From positions 124,001-188,000 of the forward strand of contig JAWQEG010000132.1 in assembly GCA_033782935.1 (NCBI GenBank): DNA of 64,000 nt. The letters are read 5' to 3'. The notes below the pieces were generated by a model. The model was not told where the DNA came from and did no database searches. It was given only the letters and a program-made list of their open reading frames with translations. The translations under genes were made by a program, and so were the position numbers. Positions 39,056 through 52,724 of the stretch are shown here, in pieces. The stretch is from Petrolisthes cinctipes. Taxonomy: Eukaryota > Arthropoda > Malacostraca > Decapoda > Porcellanidae. Numbering within the stretch: the first letter of the stretch is position 1; each line of letters begins with the position of its first letter.

Positions 39056-42000
39056 TGTTTTGGGCCTGTATTTTAAAAATACTCTAACACGGTGTAGACA
39101 TGTACAGATCGCTTCTGGGACCAAAAAATATCGAATTTTTGGGTGTTTTGAGCCTGAATTTGAGATATAAACGGGTACAGAAGATGCATGCACATATCGA
39201 CTTTGGACACCTAAAATATCGATTTTTAGCATGTTTTAAGCCTATATTTTGAAAACATTCTAGCACTGAGTATGCATGTACAGATCGCTTCTGATATCCA
39301 AAAATACCGAATTTTCTGGTGTTTTGAACCTGAATTTGGGTAATAGACGGGTACAGAAGATGCATACACATATTGACTTTGGGCACCTATAATATAGATT
39401 TTCAGCATGTTTTGGGCCTGTATATTGAAAATACATTAACACGGAGTAGGCATGTACAGATCGCTTCTGGGACCCAAAAATATCGAATTTTCGGGTGTTT
39501 TGAACCTGAATTTGGGATATAGACGGATACAAAAGATGCATGCACATATCGACTTTGGACACCTAAAATATCGATTTTTAGCATGTTTTGGGCCTGTATT
39601 TTGAAAATACTCTAACACGGAGTAGGCATGTAAAGATGGCTTCGGGGACCCAAAAATATCGAATTTTCCGGTGTTTTGAGCCTGAATTTGAGATATAAAC
39701 GGGTACAGAAGATGCATGCACATTTCGACTTTTTGCACCTAAAATATCGATTTTGAGCATGTTTTGGGTCTGTATCTTGAAATAATTCTAGCAAGAAGTA
39801 GGCATGTACAAATTACTTCTGGGACCCAAAAATATCGAATTTTCGAGTGTTTTGAACTTGAATTTGGGATATAGACGGTTACAGAAGATGCATACACATA
39901 TTGACTTTGGGCTGCTAAAATATCGATTTTCAGCATGTTTTTGGACTGTAATTTGAAAATACTCTAACACGGAGTAGGCATGTACAGATAGTTTCTGGGA
40001 CACAAAAATATCGATTTTTCGGGTGTTTTGAGCCTGAATTTGAGATATAAACGGGTACAGAAGATGCATGCACTTATCGACTTTGGATACCTAAAATATC
40101 GATTTATAGCATGTTTAAAGCCTGTATTTTAAAAACATTCTAGCACTGAGTAGGCATGTGCAGATTGCTTAAGGGACCCAAAAATATCGAATTTTCGGAG
40201 TTTTGAGCCTGAATTTGAGATATAAACGGGTACAGAAGATTCTTACACATATTGACTTTGGGCACATAAAATATCGATTTTCAGCATGTTTTGGGCCTGT
40301 ATTTTAAAAACACTCTAACACGGAGTATGCACGTACAGATTGCTTTTGGGACCCAAAAATATGGAATTTTCTGGGGGTTTTGAGCCGGAATTTGAGATAT
40401 AAACGGATACAGAAGATGCATGCACATATCGACTTTGGGCACCTAAAATATCGATTTTTAGCATGTTATGGGCCTGTATTTTAGAAATACTCTAACACGG
40501 AGTATGCACGTACAGATTGCTTCTGGGACCCAAAAATATGGAATTTTCGGGTGTTTTGAGCCTGAATTTTAGATATAAACGGGTACAGAAGATGCATGCA
40601 CTTATCGACTTTGGACACCTAAAATATTGATTTTGAGCATGTTTTTGGTCTGTATCTTGAAAACATTCTAGCAAGGAGTAGGAATGTACAGATCGCTTTT
40701 GGAACCCAAAAATATCGAATTTTCGGGTGTTTTGAACTTGAATTAGGGATATACACGTGTACAGAAGATGCATACACATATTGACTTTGGGCACAAAAAA
40801 TATCAATTTTCAGCATGTTTTGGGCCTGTATTTTAAAAACACTCTAACACGGAGTATGCACGTACAGATTGTTTCTGGGACCCAAAAATATCGAATTTTC
40901 GGGTGTTTTGAGCCTGAATTTGAGATATAAACAGGTACAGAAGATGCATGCAAATATCGACTTTGGGCACCTAAAATATCGATTTTTTGCATGTTTTGGG
41001 CCTGTATTTTAAAAATACTCTAACACGGAGTAGACATGTACAGATCGCTTTTAGGACCCAAAAATATCGAATTTTCGGGTGTTTTGAGCCTGAATTTGAG
41101 ATATAAACGGGTACAGAAGATGCATGCACATATCGACATTTTGCACCTAAAATATCGATTTTGAGCATGTCTTGGGTTTGTATCTTAAAAAATTCTATCA
41201 AGAAGTAGGCATGTACAGATCGCTTCTGGGACCCAAAAATATCGAATTTTCGGGTGTTTTGAACCTGAATTTGGGATATAGACGGATACAGAAGATGCAT
41301 GCACATATCGACTTTGGGCACCTAAAATATCGATTTAGAGCATGTTTTGGGCCTTTATTTTGAAAATACTCTAACACGGAGTAGGCATGTACAGATGGCT
41401 TCGGGGACCCAAAAATATCGATTTTTCGGGTGTTTTGAGCTTGAATTTGAGATATAAACGAGTACAGAAGATGCATGCACATTTCGACTTTTTGCACCTA
41501 AAATATCGATTTTGAGCATGTTTTGGGTCTGTATCTTGAAAACATTCTAGCAAGAAGTAGGCATGTACAGATTGCTTCTGGGACCCAAAAATATCAAATT
41601 TTAGAGTGTTTTGAACCTGAATTTGGGATATAGACGGGTACAGAAGATGCATACACATATTGACTTTGGGCAGCTAAAATATCGATTTTCAGCATGTTTT
41701 AGGCCTGTAATTTGAAAATACTCTAACACGGAGTATGCATGTACACATTGCTTTTGGGACCCAAAAATATCGAATATTCGGGTGTTTTGAGTTTGAATTT
41801 GAGATATAAACGGGTACAGAAGATGCATGCACATATCGACTTTGGGCACCCAAAATATCGATTTTGAGCATGTTTTGGGCCTGTATTTTTAAAATACTCT
41901 AACACTGAGTAGACACGTACAGATCGCTTCTGGAACCCAAATAAATCGAATTTTAGGGTGTTCTGAGCCTGAATTTGAGATATGAACGGGTACAGAAGAT

Positions 42001-45000
42001 GCATGCACATATCGACTTTTTGCACCTAAAATATCGATTTTGAGCATGTTTTGGGCCGGTATTTTGAAAATACTCTAACACGGAGTAGGCATGTACAGAT
42101 CGTTTCTGGGACACAAAAATATCGATGTTTCGGGTGTTTTGAGCCTGAATTTGAGATATAAACGGATACAGAAGATGCATGCACTTAACGACTTTGGACA
42201 CCTAAAATATCGATTTATAGCATGTTTTAAGCCTGTATTTTAAAAACATTCTAGCACTGAGTAGGCATGTGCAGATTGTTTAAGGGACCCAAAAATATCG
42301 AATTTTCGGAGTTTTGAGCCTGAATTTGAGATATAAACGGGTACAGAAGATGCATGCACATATCGACATTTTGCACTTAAAATATCGATTTTGAGCATGT
42401 TTTTGGTCTGTATCTTGAAAACATTCTAACACGGAGTATGCACCTACAGATTGCTTCTGGGACCCAAACATATGGAATTTTCGGGGGGTTTTGAGCCTGA
42501 ATTTGAGATATAAACGGGTACAGAAGATGCATGCACATATCGACTTTGGGCACTTAAAATATCGATTTTCAGCATGTTTTGGGCCTGTATTATAAAAACA
42601 CTCTAACACGGAGTATGCACGTACAGATCGCTTCTGGGACACAAAAATATCGATTTTTTTTGGTGTTTTGAGCCTGAATTTGAGATATAAACGGGTACAG
42701 AAGATGCATGCACATATCGACTTTGGGCACCTAAAATATCGATTTTTAGCATGTTTTGGGCCTGTATTTAAAAAATACTCTAACACGGAGTAGACAAGTA
42801 CAGATTGCTTTTGGGACCCAAAAATATCGAATTTTCGGGTGTTTTGAGCCTGAATTTAAGATTTAAACGGGTACAGAAGATGCATGCACATATCGACTTT
42901 GGACACCTAAAATATCGATTTTTAGCATGTTTTGAGCCTATATTTTGAAAACATTCTAGCACTGAGTATGCATGTACAGATCGCTTAAGGGACCCAAAAA
43001 TATGTAATTTTCGGGTGTTTTGAGCCTGAATTTGAGATATAAACGGGTACAGAAGATGCATGCACATATCGACTTTTTGCACCTAAAATATCGATTTTGA
43101 GCATGTCTTGGGTTTGTATCTTAAAAAATTCTATCAAGAAGTAGGCATGTACAGATCGCTTCTGGGACCCAAAAATATCGATTTTTTGGGTGTTTTGAAC
43201 CTGAATTTGGGATATAGACGGATACAGAAGATGCATACACATATTGACTTTGGGCAGCTAAAATATCGATTTTCAGCATGTTTTAGGCCTGTAATTTGAA
43301 AATACTCTAACACGGAGTATGCATGTACACATTGCTTTTGGGACCCAAAAATATCGAATATTCGGGTGTTTTGAGTCTGAATTTGAGAAATAAACGGGTA
43401 CAGAAGATGCATGCACATATCGACTTTGGCACCCAAAATATCGATTTTTAGTATGTTTTCAGCGTATAATTTGAAAATATTCTAGCACTGAGTAGGCATG
43501 TACAGATCGCTTCTCGGACCCAAAAATATCGAATGTTCGGGGGTTTTGAGCCAGAATTTGGGATATAACCGGGTACAGAGGATGCATGCACATATCGACT
43601 TTTTGCACCTAAAATATCGATTTTGAGCATGTTTTGGGTCTGTATCTTGAAAAAATTCTAGCAAGGAGTAGGCATGTACAGATCGCTTCTGGGACCCAAA
43701 AATATCGATTTTTCGGGTGTTTTGAGCCTGAATTTGTGATATAAACGGATACAGAAGATGCATGTACATATCGACTTTGGGCACCTAAAATATCGATTTT
43801 GAGCATGTTTTGGGCCGGTATTTTGGAAATAATCTAACACGGAGTAGGCATGTACAGATTGTTTCTGGGACACAAAAATATCGATGTTTCGGTTGTTTTG
43901 AGCCTGAATTTGAGATATAAACGGGTACAGAAGATGCATGCACTTAACGACTTTGGACACCTAAAATCTCGATTTATAGCATGTTTTAAGCCTGTATTTT
44001 AAAAACATTCTAGCACTGAGTAGGCATGTGCAGATTGCTTAAGGGACCCAAAAATATCGAATTTTCGGAGTTTTGAGCCTGAATTTGAGATATAAACGGG
44101 TACAGAAGATGCATGCACATATCGACTTTTTGCACTTAAAATATCGATTTTGAGCATGTTTTTGGTCTGTATCTTGAAAACATTCTAACACGGAGTATGC
44201 ACCTACAGATTGCTTCTGGGAACCAAAAATATGGAATTTTCGGGGGTTTTTTAGCCTGAATTTGAGATATAAACGGGTACAGAAGATGCATGCACATATC
44301 GACTTTGGGCACCTAAAATATCGATTTTTAGCATGTTTTGGGCCTGTATTTTAAAAATACTCTAACACGGAGTATGCACGTACAGATTGCTTCTGGGACC
44401 CAAAAATATGGAATTTTCGGGTGTTTTGAGCCTGAATTTGAGGTATAAACGGGTACAGAAGATGCATGCACTTATCGACTTTGGACACCTAAAATATCGA
44501 TTTTGAGCATGTTTTTGGTCTGTATCTTGAAATCATTCTAGCAAGGAGTAGACATGTACAGATCGCTTTTGGAACCCAAAAATATCGAATTTTCGGGTGT
44601 TTTGAACTTGAATTAGGGATATACACGTGTACAGAAGATGATTACACATATTGACTTTGGGCACTTAAACAGAAGATGCATGCACATATCGACTTTGGAA
44701 ACGTAAAATATCGATTTTTAGCATGTTTTGAGCCTATATTTTGAAAACATTCTAGCACTGAGTATGCATGTACAGATCGCTTAAGGGACCCAAAAATATC
44801 GAATTTTCGGGTGTTTTGAGCCTGAATTTGAGATATAAACGGGTACAGAAGATGCATGCACATATCGACTTTTTGCACTTAAAATATCGATTTTCAGCAT
44901 GTTTTGGGCCTGTATTTTAAAAACACTCTAACACGGAGTATGCACGTACAGATTGCTTCTGGGACCCAAAAATATTGAATTTTCGGGTGTTTTGAGTCTG

Positions 45001-48000
45001 AATTTGAGATATAAACGGGTACAGAAGATGCATGCACATATCGACTTTGGACACCTAAAATATCGATTTTTAGCATGTTTTGAGCCTATATTTTGAAAAC
45101 ATTCTAGCACTGAGTATGCATGTACAGATCGCTTAAGGGACCCAAAAATATGGAATTTTCGGGTGTTTTGAGCCTGAATTTGAGATATAAACGGGTACAG
45201 AAGATGCATGCACATATCGACTTTTTGCACCTAAATTATCGATTTTGAGCATGTCTTGGGTTTGTATCTTAAAAAATTCTATCAAGAAGTAGGCATGTAC
45301 AGATCGCTTCTGGGACCAAAAAATATCGAATTTTCGGGTGTTTTGAAACAGAATTTGGGATATAGACGGATACAGAAGATGCATGCACATATCGACTTTG
45401 GGCACCTAATATATCGATTTCGAGCATGTTTTGGGCCTGTATTTTGAAAATACTCTAACACGGAGTAGGCATGTACAGATGGCTTCGGGGACCCAAAAAT
45501 ATCGAATTTTCGGGTGTTTTGAGCCTGAATTTGAGATATAAACGGGTACAGAAGATGCATGCACATATCGACTTTGGGCACCTAAAATATCGATTTTGAG
45601 CATGTTTTGGGTCTGTATCTTGAAAACATTCTAGCAAGAAGTAGGCATGTACAGATTGCTTCTGGGACCCAAAAATATCGAATTTTCGAGTGTTTTGAAC
45701 CTGAATTTGGGATATAGACGGGTACAGAGGATGCATGCACATATCGACTTTTTGCACCTAAAATATCGATTTTGAGCATGTTTTGGGTCTGCATCTTGAA
45801 AAAATTCTAGCAAGGAGTAGGCATGTACAGATTGCTTCTGGGACCCAAAAATACCGAATTTTCTGGTGTTTTGAACCTGAATTTGGGATATAGACGGGTA
45901 CAGAAGATGCATACTCATATTGACTTTGGGCACCTAATATATAAATTTTCAGCATGTTTTGGGCCTGTATTTTGAAAATACATTAACACGGAGTAGGCAT
46001 GTACAGATCGCTTCTGGGACCCAAAAATATCGAATTTTCGGGTGTTTTGAGCCTGAATTTGTGATATAAACGGATACAGAAGATGCATGTACATATCGAC
46101 TTTGGGCACCTAAAATATCGATTTTCAGCATGTTTTGGGCCGGTATTTTGAAAATACTCTAACACGGAGTAGGCATGTACAGATCGTTTCTGGGACACAA
46201 AAATATCGATGTTTCGGTTGTTTTGAGACTGAATTTGAGATATAAACGTGTACAGAAGATGCATGCACATATCGACTTTTTGCACTTCAAATATCGATTT
46301 TGAACATGTTTTTGGTCTGTATCTTGAAAACATTCTAGTAAGGAGTAGGCATGTACAGATCGCTTTTGGGACCCAAAAATATCGAATTTTCGGGTGTTTT
46401 GAACTTGAATTAGGGATATACACGTGTACAGAAGATTCTTACACATATTGACTTTCGGCACCTAAAATATCGATTTTCAGCATGTTTTGGGCCTGTATTT
46501 TAAAAACACTCTAACACGGAGTATGCACGTACAGATTGCTTCTGGGACCCAAAAATATCGAATTTTCGAGTGTTTTGAACCTTTAATTTGGGATATAGAC
46601 GGTTACAGAAGATGCATACACATATTGACTTTGAGAAGCTAAAATATCGATTTTCAGCATGTTTTAGGCCTGTAATTTGAAAATACTCTAACACGTAGTA
46701 TGCATGTACACATTGCTTTTGGGACCCAAAAATATAGAATATTCGGGTGTTTTGAGTCTGAATTTGAGATATAAACGGGTACAGAAGATGCATGCACATA
46801 TCGACTTAGGGCACCCAAAATATCGATTTTGAGGATGTTTTGGGCCTGTATTTTTAAAATACTCTAACACTGAGTAGACACGTACAGATCGCTTCTGGAA
46901 CCCAAATAAATCGAATTTTAGGGTGTTCTGAGCCTGAATTTGAGATATGAACGGGTACAGAAGATGTATGCACATATCGACTTTGAGCATCTAAAATATC
47001 GATTTTTAGCATGTTTTGTGCCTGTATTTTGAAAATACTATAGCACGGTGTAGACATGTACAAATCGCTTCAGGGACACAAAAATATCGATTTTTTGGGT
47101 GTTTTGAGCCTGAATTTGAGATATAAACGGGTACAGAAGATGCATGCACATATCGACTTTGGCACCCAAAATATCGATTTGTAGTATGTTTTCTGCGTAT
47201 AATTTGAAAATATTCTAGCAATGAGTATGCATGTACAGATCGCTTCTGGGACCCAAAAATATCGAATTTTCGGGTTTTTTGAACCTGAATTTGGGATATA
47301 GACGGGTAAAGAAGATGCAAACACATTTCGACTTTTTGCACCTAAAATATCGATTTTGAGCATGTTTTGGTTCTGTATCTTGAACAAATTCTAGCAAGAA
47401 GTAGGCATGTACAGATTGCTTCTGGGACCCAAAAATATCGAATTTTAAAAGTGTTTTGAACCTGAATTTGGGATATAGACGGGTAAAGAAGATGCATACA
47501 CATATTGACTTTGGGCAGCTAAAATATCGATTTTCAGCATGTTTTAGGCCTGTACTTTGAAAATAGTCTAACACGGAGTATGCATGTACACATTGCTTTT
47601 GGGACCCAAAAATATTGAATTTTAGGGTGTTCTGAGCCTGAATTTGAGATATGAACGGGTACAGAAGATGCATGCACATATCGACTTTGGGCACCTTAGA
47701 TATCGATTTTGATCATGTTTTGGGCCTGTATTTTGAAAATACTATAGCACGGTGTAGACATGTACAGATCGCTTCTGGGACACAAAAATATTGATTTTTT
47801 GGGTGTTTTGAGCCTGAATTTGAGATATAAACGGGTACAGAAGATGCATGCACATATCGACTTTTTTGCACATAAAATATCGATTTTGAGCATGTTTTGG
47901 GTCTGTATCTTGAAAAAATTCTAGCAAGGAGTAGGCATGTACAGATCGCTTATGGGACCCAAAAATACCGAATTTTCTGGTGTTTTGAACCTGAATTTGG

Positions 48001-48240
48001 GATATAAACGGGTACAGAAGATGCATACACATATTTACTTTCGGTCCCTAAAATATAGATTTTCAGCATGTTTTGGGCCTGTATTTTGAAAATACATTAA
48101 CACGGAGTAGGCATGTACAGATCGCTTCTGGGACCCAAAAATATCGATTTTTCGGGTGTTTTGATCCTGAATTTGAAATATAAATGGGTACAGAAGATGC
48201 ATGCACATATCAACTTTGGACATTCAAAATATCGTTTTTT
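39056..48240. repeat. Satellite domain of almost only full-length units
   Basis: In this stretch I find no 147-bp or 158-bp units. Nearly all units are 176 bp with the GACCCAAAAATATCG spelling. A marker unit containing GCATGTCTTGGGTTTG occurs at 41165, 43101 and 45249, spaced 1,936 bp (exactly 11 units) and 2,148 bp (about 12 units plus the small fragment at 44632). The left edge is an abnormal junction at 39056. The right edge near 48240 coincides with a small AT-repeat expansion in one unit. Confidence 0.7.
44632..44669. repeat. 38-bp truncated satellite unit
   Basis: CAGAAGATG at 44632 recurs at 44670. The intervening sequence stops in GCACTTAAA and jumps back to the middle of half A, so about 138 bp of a normal unit are missing. 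Confidence 0.75.
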
Positions 48241-51212
48241 AGCATGTTTTAAGCATATATATATTTTTGAAAACATTCTAGCACTGACTAGGCATGTACA
48301 GTTCGCTTCTGGGACCCCAAAAATATCGAATTTTCGGGTGTTGTGAGGTTGAATTTGGGATATAAACGGGTGCAGAAGATGCATACACATATTGACTTTG
48401 GTCACTTAAAAAATCGATTTTCAGTATGTTTTGGGCCTGTATATTGAAAATACTCTCACACGGAGTAGGCATGTACAGATCGCTTCTGGGACCCCAAAAT
48501 ATCGAATTTTCGGGTGTTTTCAGCCTGAATTAGAGATATAAACGGGTACAGAAGATGCATGCACATATCGACTTTTGGGCACCTAAAATATCGATTTTGA
48601 GCATGTTTTGGGTTTGTATCTTGAAAACATTCTAACAAGGAGTAGGCATGTACTGATCGAGTCTAGAACCCAAAAACACCGAATTTTCGGGGGTTTTGAG
48701 CCTGAATTTGAGATATAAACGGGTACAGAAGATGCATGCACATATCGACTTTTGGGCACCTAAAAGATCGATTTTTAGTATGTTTTGGGTCTGTATCTTG
48801 AAAACATTCTCACTAGGTGTAGGCATGTACAGTTCACTTCTAGGACCCAAAAATACCGAATTTTCGGGTGTTTTGAGGTTGAATTTGAGATATAAACGGG
48901 TGCAGAAGATGCATACACATATTGACTTTGGGCACCTAATCTAGCGATTTTCAGCATGTTTAGGACCTGTATCTGAGTAGGCATGTACAGATCGCTACTG
49001 AGACCATGAAATATCGAATTTTCGGGTGCTTGGAGCCTGAATTTGAGATATAAACGGGTACAGAAGATGCACGCACATATCGACTTTTGGGCACCTAAAA
49101 GATCGATTTTCAGTATGTTTTGAGCCTGTAATTTGAAAATACTCTAACACGGAGTAGGCATGTACAAATCGCTTCGGGGACCCCAAAATATCGAATTTTC
49201 GGGTGTTTTGTGCATGAATTTCAAATATCGACTTTTGACACCTAAAATATCGATAATTAGCATGTTTTGGGTCTATATTTTGAAAATATTCTAGCACTGA
49301 GTAGGCATGTACAGATCACTTCTGGGACCCCAAAATATCGAATTTTCGGGTGTTTGGAGCCTGAATTTGAGATATAAACGGGTACAGAAGATGCAAGCAC
49401 ATATCGACTTTTGGGCACTTAAAAGATTGATTTTCAGTATGTTTTGGGCCTGTATTTTAAAAATACTCTAATACAGATTAGGCATGTACATAACGCTTCT
49501 GGGACTCCAAAATATCGAATTTTCGGGTGTTTTGAGCCTGAATTTGAGATATAAACGGGTACAGATGATGCATGCACATATTGACTTTGGGCACCTGAAA
49601 TATCGATTTTCAGCATGTTTTGGGCCTGTATCTGAATAGGCCAGTACAGATCGCTTCTGGGACCCCAAAATATCGAATTTCCGGGTGTTTGGAACCTGAA
49701 TTTGAGATATAAACGGGTACAGAAGATGCATGCACATATCGACTTTTGGGCACCTAAAAGATCAATTTTCAGTATGTTTTGTGCCTGTATTTTGAAAATA
49801 CTCTAATACGGAGTAGGCATGTACAGATCGCTTCTGGGGCCCCCAAATATCGAATTTTCGGGTGTTTTGGGCCTGAATTTGAGATATCGACTTTGGCCAC
49901 CTAAAATATCGATTTTTAGCATGTTTTGGGACTATATTTTGAAAATATTCTAGCAGTGAGTAGGCATGTACAGATCGCTTCTGGGACCCTAAAATATCGA
50001 ATTTCCGGGTGTTTGGAACATGAATTTGAGATATAAACGGGTACAGAAGATGCATGCACATATTGACTTTTGGGCACCTAAAAAATCGATTTTCAGTATG
50101 TTTTGGTCCTGTATTTTAAAAATATTCTAGCACTGAGTAGGCATGTACAGATCGCTTCTGGGACCCCAAAATATCAAATTTTCTGGTGTTTTGAGGCTGA
50201 ATTTGAGATATAAACGGGTACAGAAGATGCATGCACATATCGACTTTGAACACTTAAAATATCGATTTTTAGCATGTTTTGAGCCTATATTTTGAAAACA
50301 TTCTACCACTGAGTAGGCATGTACAGATCGCTTCTGGGACCCCAAAATATCGAATTTTCGGGTGTTTTGGGCCTGAATTTGAGATATCGACTTTGGGTAC
50401 CTAAAATATCGATTTCAGCATGTTTTGGGCCTGTATTTTGAAAATACTATAACACGGAGTAGGCATGTACAGATCGCTTCTGGGAACCAAAAATATCGAA
50501 TTTTCGGGTGTTTAGAGCCTGAATTAGAGATAAAAACGGGTTCTGAAGATGCATGCACATATCGACTTTTAGGCACCTAAATTATCGATTTTGAGCATGT
50601 TTTGGGTCTGTATCTTGAAAACATTCTAACTAGTAGTAGGCATGTACATATCACTTCTAGGACCCAAAAATACCGAATTTTCGGGTGTTTTGAGCCTGAA
50701 TTTAAGATATAAACGGGTACATAAGATCGACTTTAGACACTAAAAATATCGATTTTTAGCATGTTTTGAGCCTATATTTTGAAAACATTCTAGCACTGAG
50801 TAGGCATGTACAGATCGCTTCTGGGGCCAAAAAATATCAAATTTTCGGGTGTTTTGGGGTTGAATTTGGGATATAAACGGTTGCAGAAGATGCATACACA
50901 TATTGACTTTGGGCACCTAAAATATCAATTTTCAGCATGTTTTTGGCCTGTATCTGAATAGGCATGTACAGATCGCTTCTGGGACCCCAAAATATCAATT
51001 TTCCGGGTGTTTGGAAACTGAATTTGAGATATAAACGGGTACAGAAGATACACGCACATATCGACTTTTGGGCACCTAAAAGATCGATTTTCAGTATGTT
51101 TTGGGCCTGTATTTTGTAAATACTCTAACACGGAGTAAGCATGTACATATCGCTTCTGGGACTCCAAAATATCGAATTTTCGGGTGTTTTGAGCCTGAAT
51201 TTGAGATATAAA

Positions 51213-51216
51213 CGGG
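51213..51216. repeat. Target-site duplication, left copy (LTR element)
   Basis: CGGG directly before the LTR matches CGGG at 59781-59784 after the element. The uninterrupted satellite reads AAACGGGTACAG, so a 4-bp duplication fits TG...CA ends. Shared bases leave one base of uncertainty on each side. Confidence 0.7.
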
Positions 51217-51520
51217 TGTACAGTACTGTATAAGAGGGTCTCACACACCGCTTCCCCACTTGAAGCAACAGAATCCAGATGGCCTTCTAACAACAACAGA
51301 CCCAAGAAGGTAACCATTTTACCCTCCAATTTCTCACTTGTCATCCCTAAACTCGAGAGAGAGAGAGGGAGAGAAAGGGAGAGAGAGAGAGAGAGGGAGA
51401 GAAAGTAGAAAGAGAGAGAGAGAAGAATTGGGTGGAGCTTAGACCAAACTCCACCCCTTTTCAAGAAGATAATAATAATAATAATATCTGAATAGACTTG
51501 GCATCTTCCAAAACAGAATG

Positions 51521-51528
51521 TATATAAG
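51521..51528 (+). promoter_or_regulatory. TATA box of the 5' LTR
   Basis: TATATAAG lies 304 bp into the LTR. It would place transcription start about 30 bp further on, giving U3 of about 330 bp. The motif is recognised by sequence only. Confidence 0.55.
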
Positions 51529-51662
51529 CAGTGAAGTTGAACTAATATGTAGGATTTCCTAAACTGACTCCCAGGGCTATAACCTGTCTCCATAAGAGAG
51601 AGACACAGGCATATAAGACACGGCATTCAATATAATTCCCTGTATAGAGATAAGTATGTATA

Positions 51663-51668
51663 AATAAA
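51663..51668 (+). terminator. AATAAA polyadenylation signal, 5' LTR copy
   Basis: AATAAA lies 446 bp into the LTR, downstream of the TATA box, as needed for an R region. The 3' LTR copy at 59605-59610 would be the one used. Confidence 0.5.
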
Positions 51669-51844
51669 TTAAGCCTAAAGAAACTTGTGCAGTCACTTTA
51701 CCTAAGAACACCACTACGCCAAGCTCGCTACCTAATACCACAACAACCACAACAACAACAACAACTACTACGACTACACTTCGGACTAAGGTACTGTATC
51801 AGATCCTGAACGAGTTAAAGCCTTAGAGGACTGGTACATTTTGA

Positions 51845-51855
51845 TGGCAGCGGTG
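51845..51855 (+). promoter_or_regulatory. Primer-binding site, probably tRNA-Leu
   Basis: TGGCAGCGGTG begins 6 bp after the LTR end. It is complementary to CACCGCTGCCA, the 3' end known for animal tRNA-Leu of the AAG type. The match is 11 nt and then stops. It would prime minus-strand DNA synthesis. Confidence 0.7.
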
Positions 51856-52724
51856 TTTTGCAACAAAGCAAGTTGCAAGGTAAAGACTTCACGGGAGTAC
51901 AGTGACTAACATAGTTCAAGGACAAGTTGAAGGAATCTGCTTGTAAATTCTCTCAAGTAATTTCTTCAGTGGGTAATCTTACGACCTCTAACGAGGGAGA
52001 TAAACCACAAATTCTTCACCTACAAGAAACACCTGCTTTAACATAATTGCAACTGACCTACAGAGAACCTCATCTACTTCACAACAAACAATCATCACTT
52101 CATCACTACGGCGATCCTGTTACGTAAATTCTTTCGTAAGGACAACGCCATCACTCCATCACCTCCACGCTGACGCTGACGCCTCCTTATACGTAAATTC
52201 TCTCGTATAAGACAAGTCAACGTTCATCATCTTCACTCCAATTACGACTGTTAGTGTGTTAGTGTGCGAGCTAACTAATCATCGCTTCGTCACTTCACGG
52301 TCGTCGCCCCTTCACCACATCGTCGCCTCGTCAGGCAACGCCCCAACAAAACTTCCACTCGTCGTCATCGTCGTTGCAACTACAGTCAACTAAAGTAGGT
52401 ACACATTACATGTTACATTACATTAATTTTCACTTGTCCACGAACATGTTAGAAAATAGGTTCCTCACTAACAGCCCAGACAACAGAAAACAAGTGCCAA
52501 ATTAAAACAAAAGTAAAGATATAATCCCCATTAATCAAAAGGTATCATAACTAACTTCGAATATCCCTGATAATGATTCACTAGCCTCCAAGCTAGATTC
52601 CTCTACCTCCCTAAGTTTCGTTTGTGGTTCCAACACATTCGAGTACATTCCTTTGTTTCTCCAAACCTTACCCCCATTAAAGCCTCTATCTGGTATACTA
52701 TATTAACCTGTATTTTCTCCAACA
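51856..52724 (+). other. Untranslated leader of the LTR element
   Basis: About 870 bp between the primer-binding site and gag, without a convincing reading frame. It is rich in ACA/ACG and TCGTC triplets. A partly repeated block (CGTAAATTCTNTCGTA) occurs near 52132 and 52193. No function is visible beyond packaging or leader use. Confidence 0.6.

Larger units (their letters stand above)
13882..51216. repeat. 176-bp satellite array, block 2
   Basis: A continuous array of about 37.3 kb between the first LINE and the LTR element, same family and same orientation as block 1. It mixes 176-, 158- and 147-bp units, plus rare aberrant units (near 17003, 31446, 39056 and 44632-44669). Higher-order repeats and recent duplications inside it are listed separately. 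I saw no unrelated sequence of more than a few tens of bases and no gene. Confidence 0.97.
51217..51838 (+). repeat. 5' LTR (622 bp)
   Basis: The LTR begins TGTACAGTACTG and ends GACTGGTACA, giving TG...CA ends with a 5-bp inverted repeat TGTAC/GTACA. It contains a GA-rich simple repeat (51355-51424), a short TAA repeat near 51470, a TATA box and an AATAAA signal. Compared with the 3' LTR, I find one difference, A at 51721 versus G at 59663. An antisense open frame through the GA tract (rich in Ser-Leu) is a by-product. Confidence 0.95.

Noticed and set aside
1..51216. Relation to primate alpha satellite because of similar length
   Set aside because: Only the unit length is similar. I recognise no sequence similarity, and the retroelements point to an invertebrate.
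50925..51626. Minus-strand frame in the 5' LTR, repeated at 59002-59568 in the 3' LTR
   Set aside because: Low-complexity Ser-Leu sequence from the GA repeat of the LTR. It is present twice only because the LTR is duplicated.
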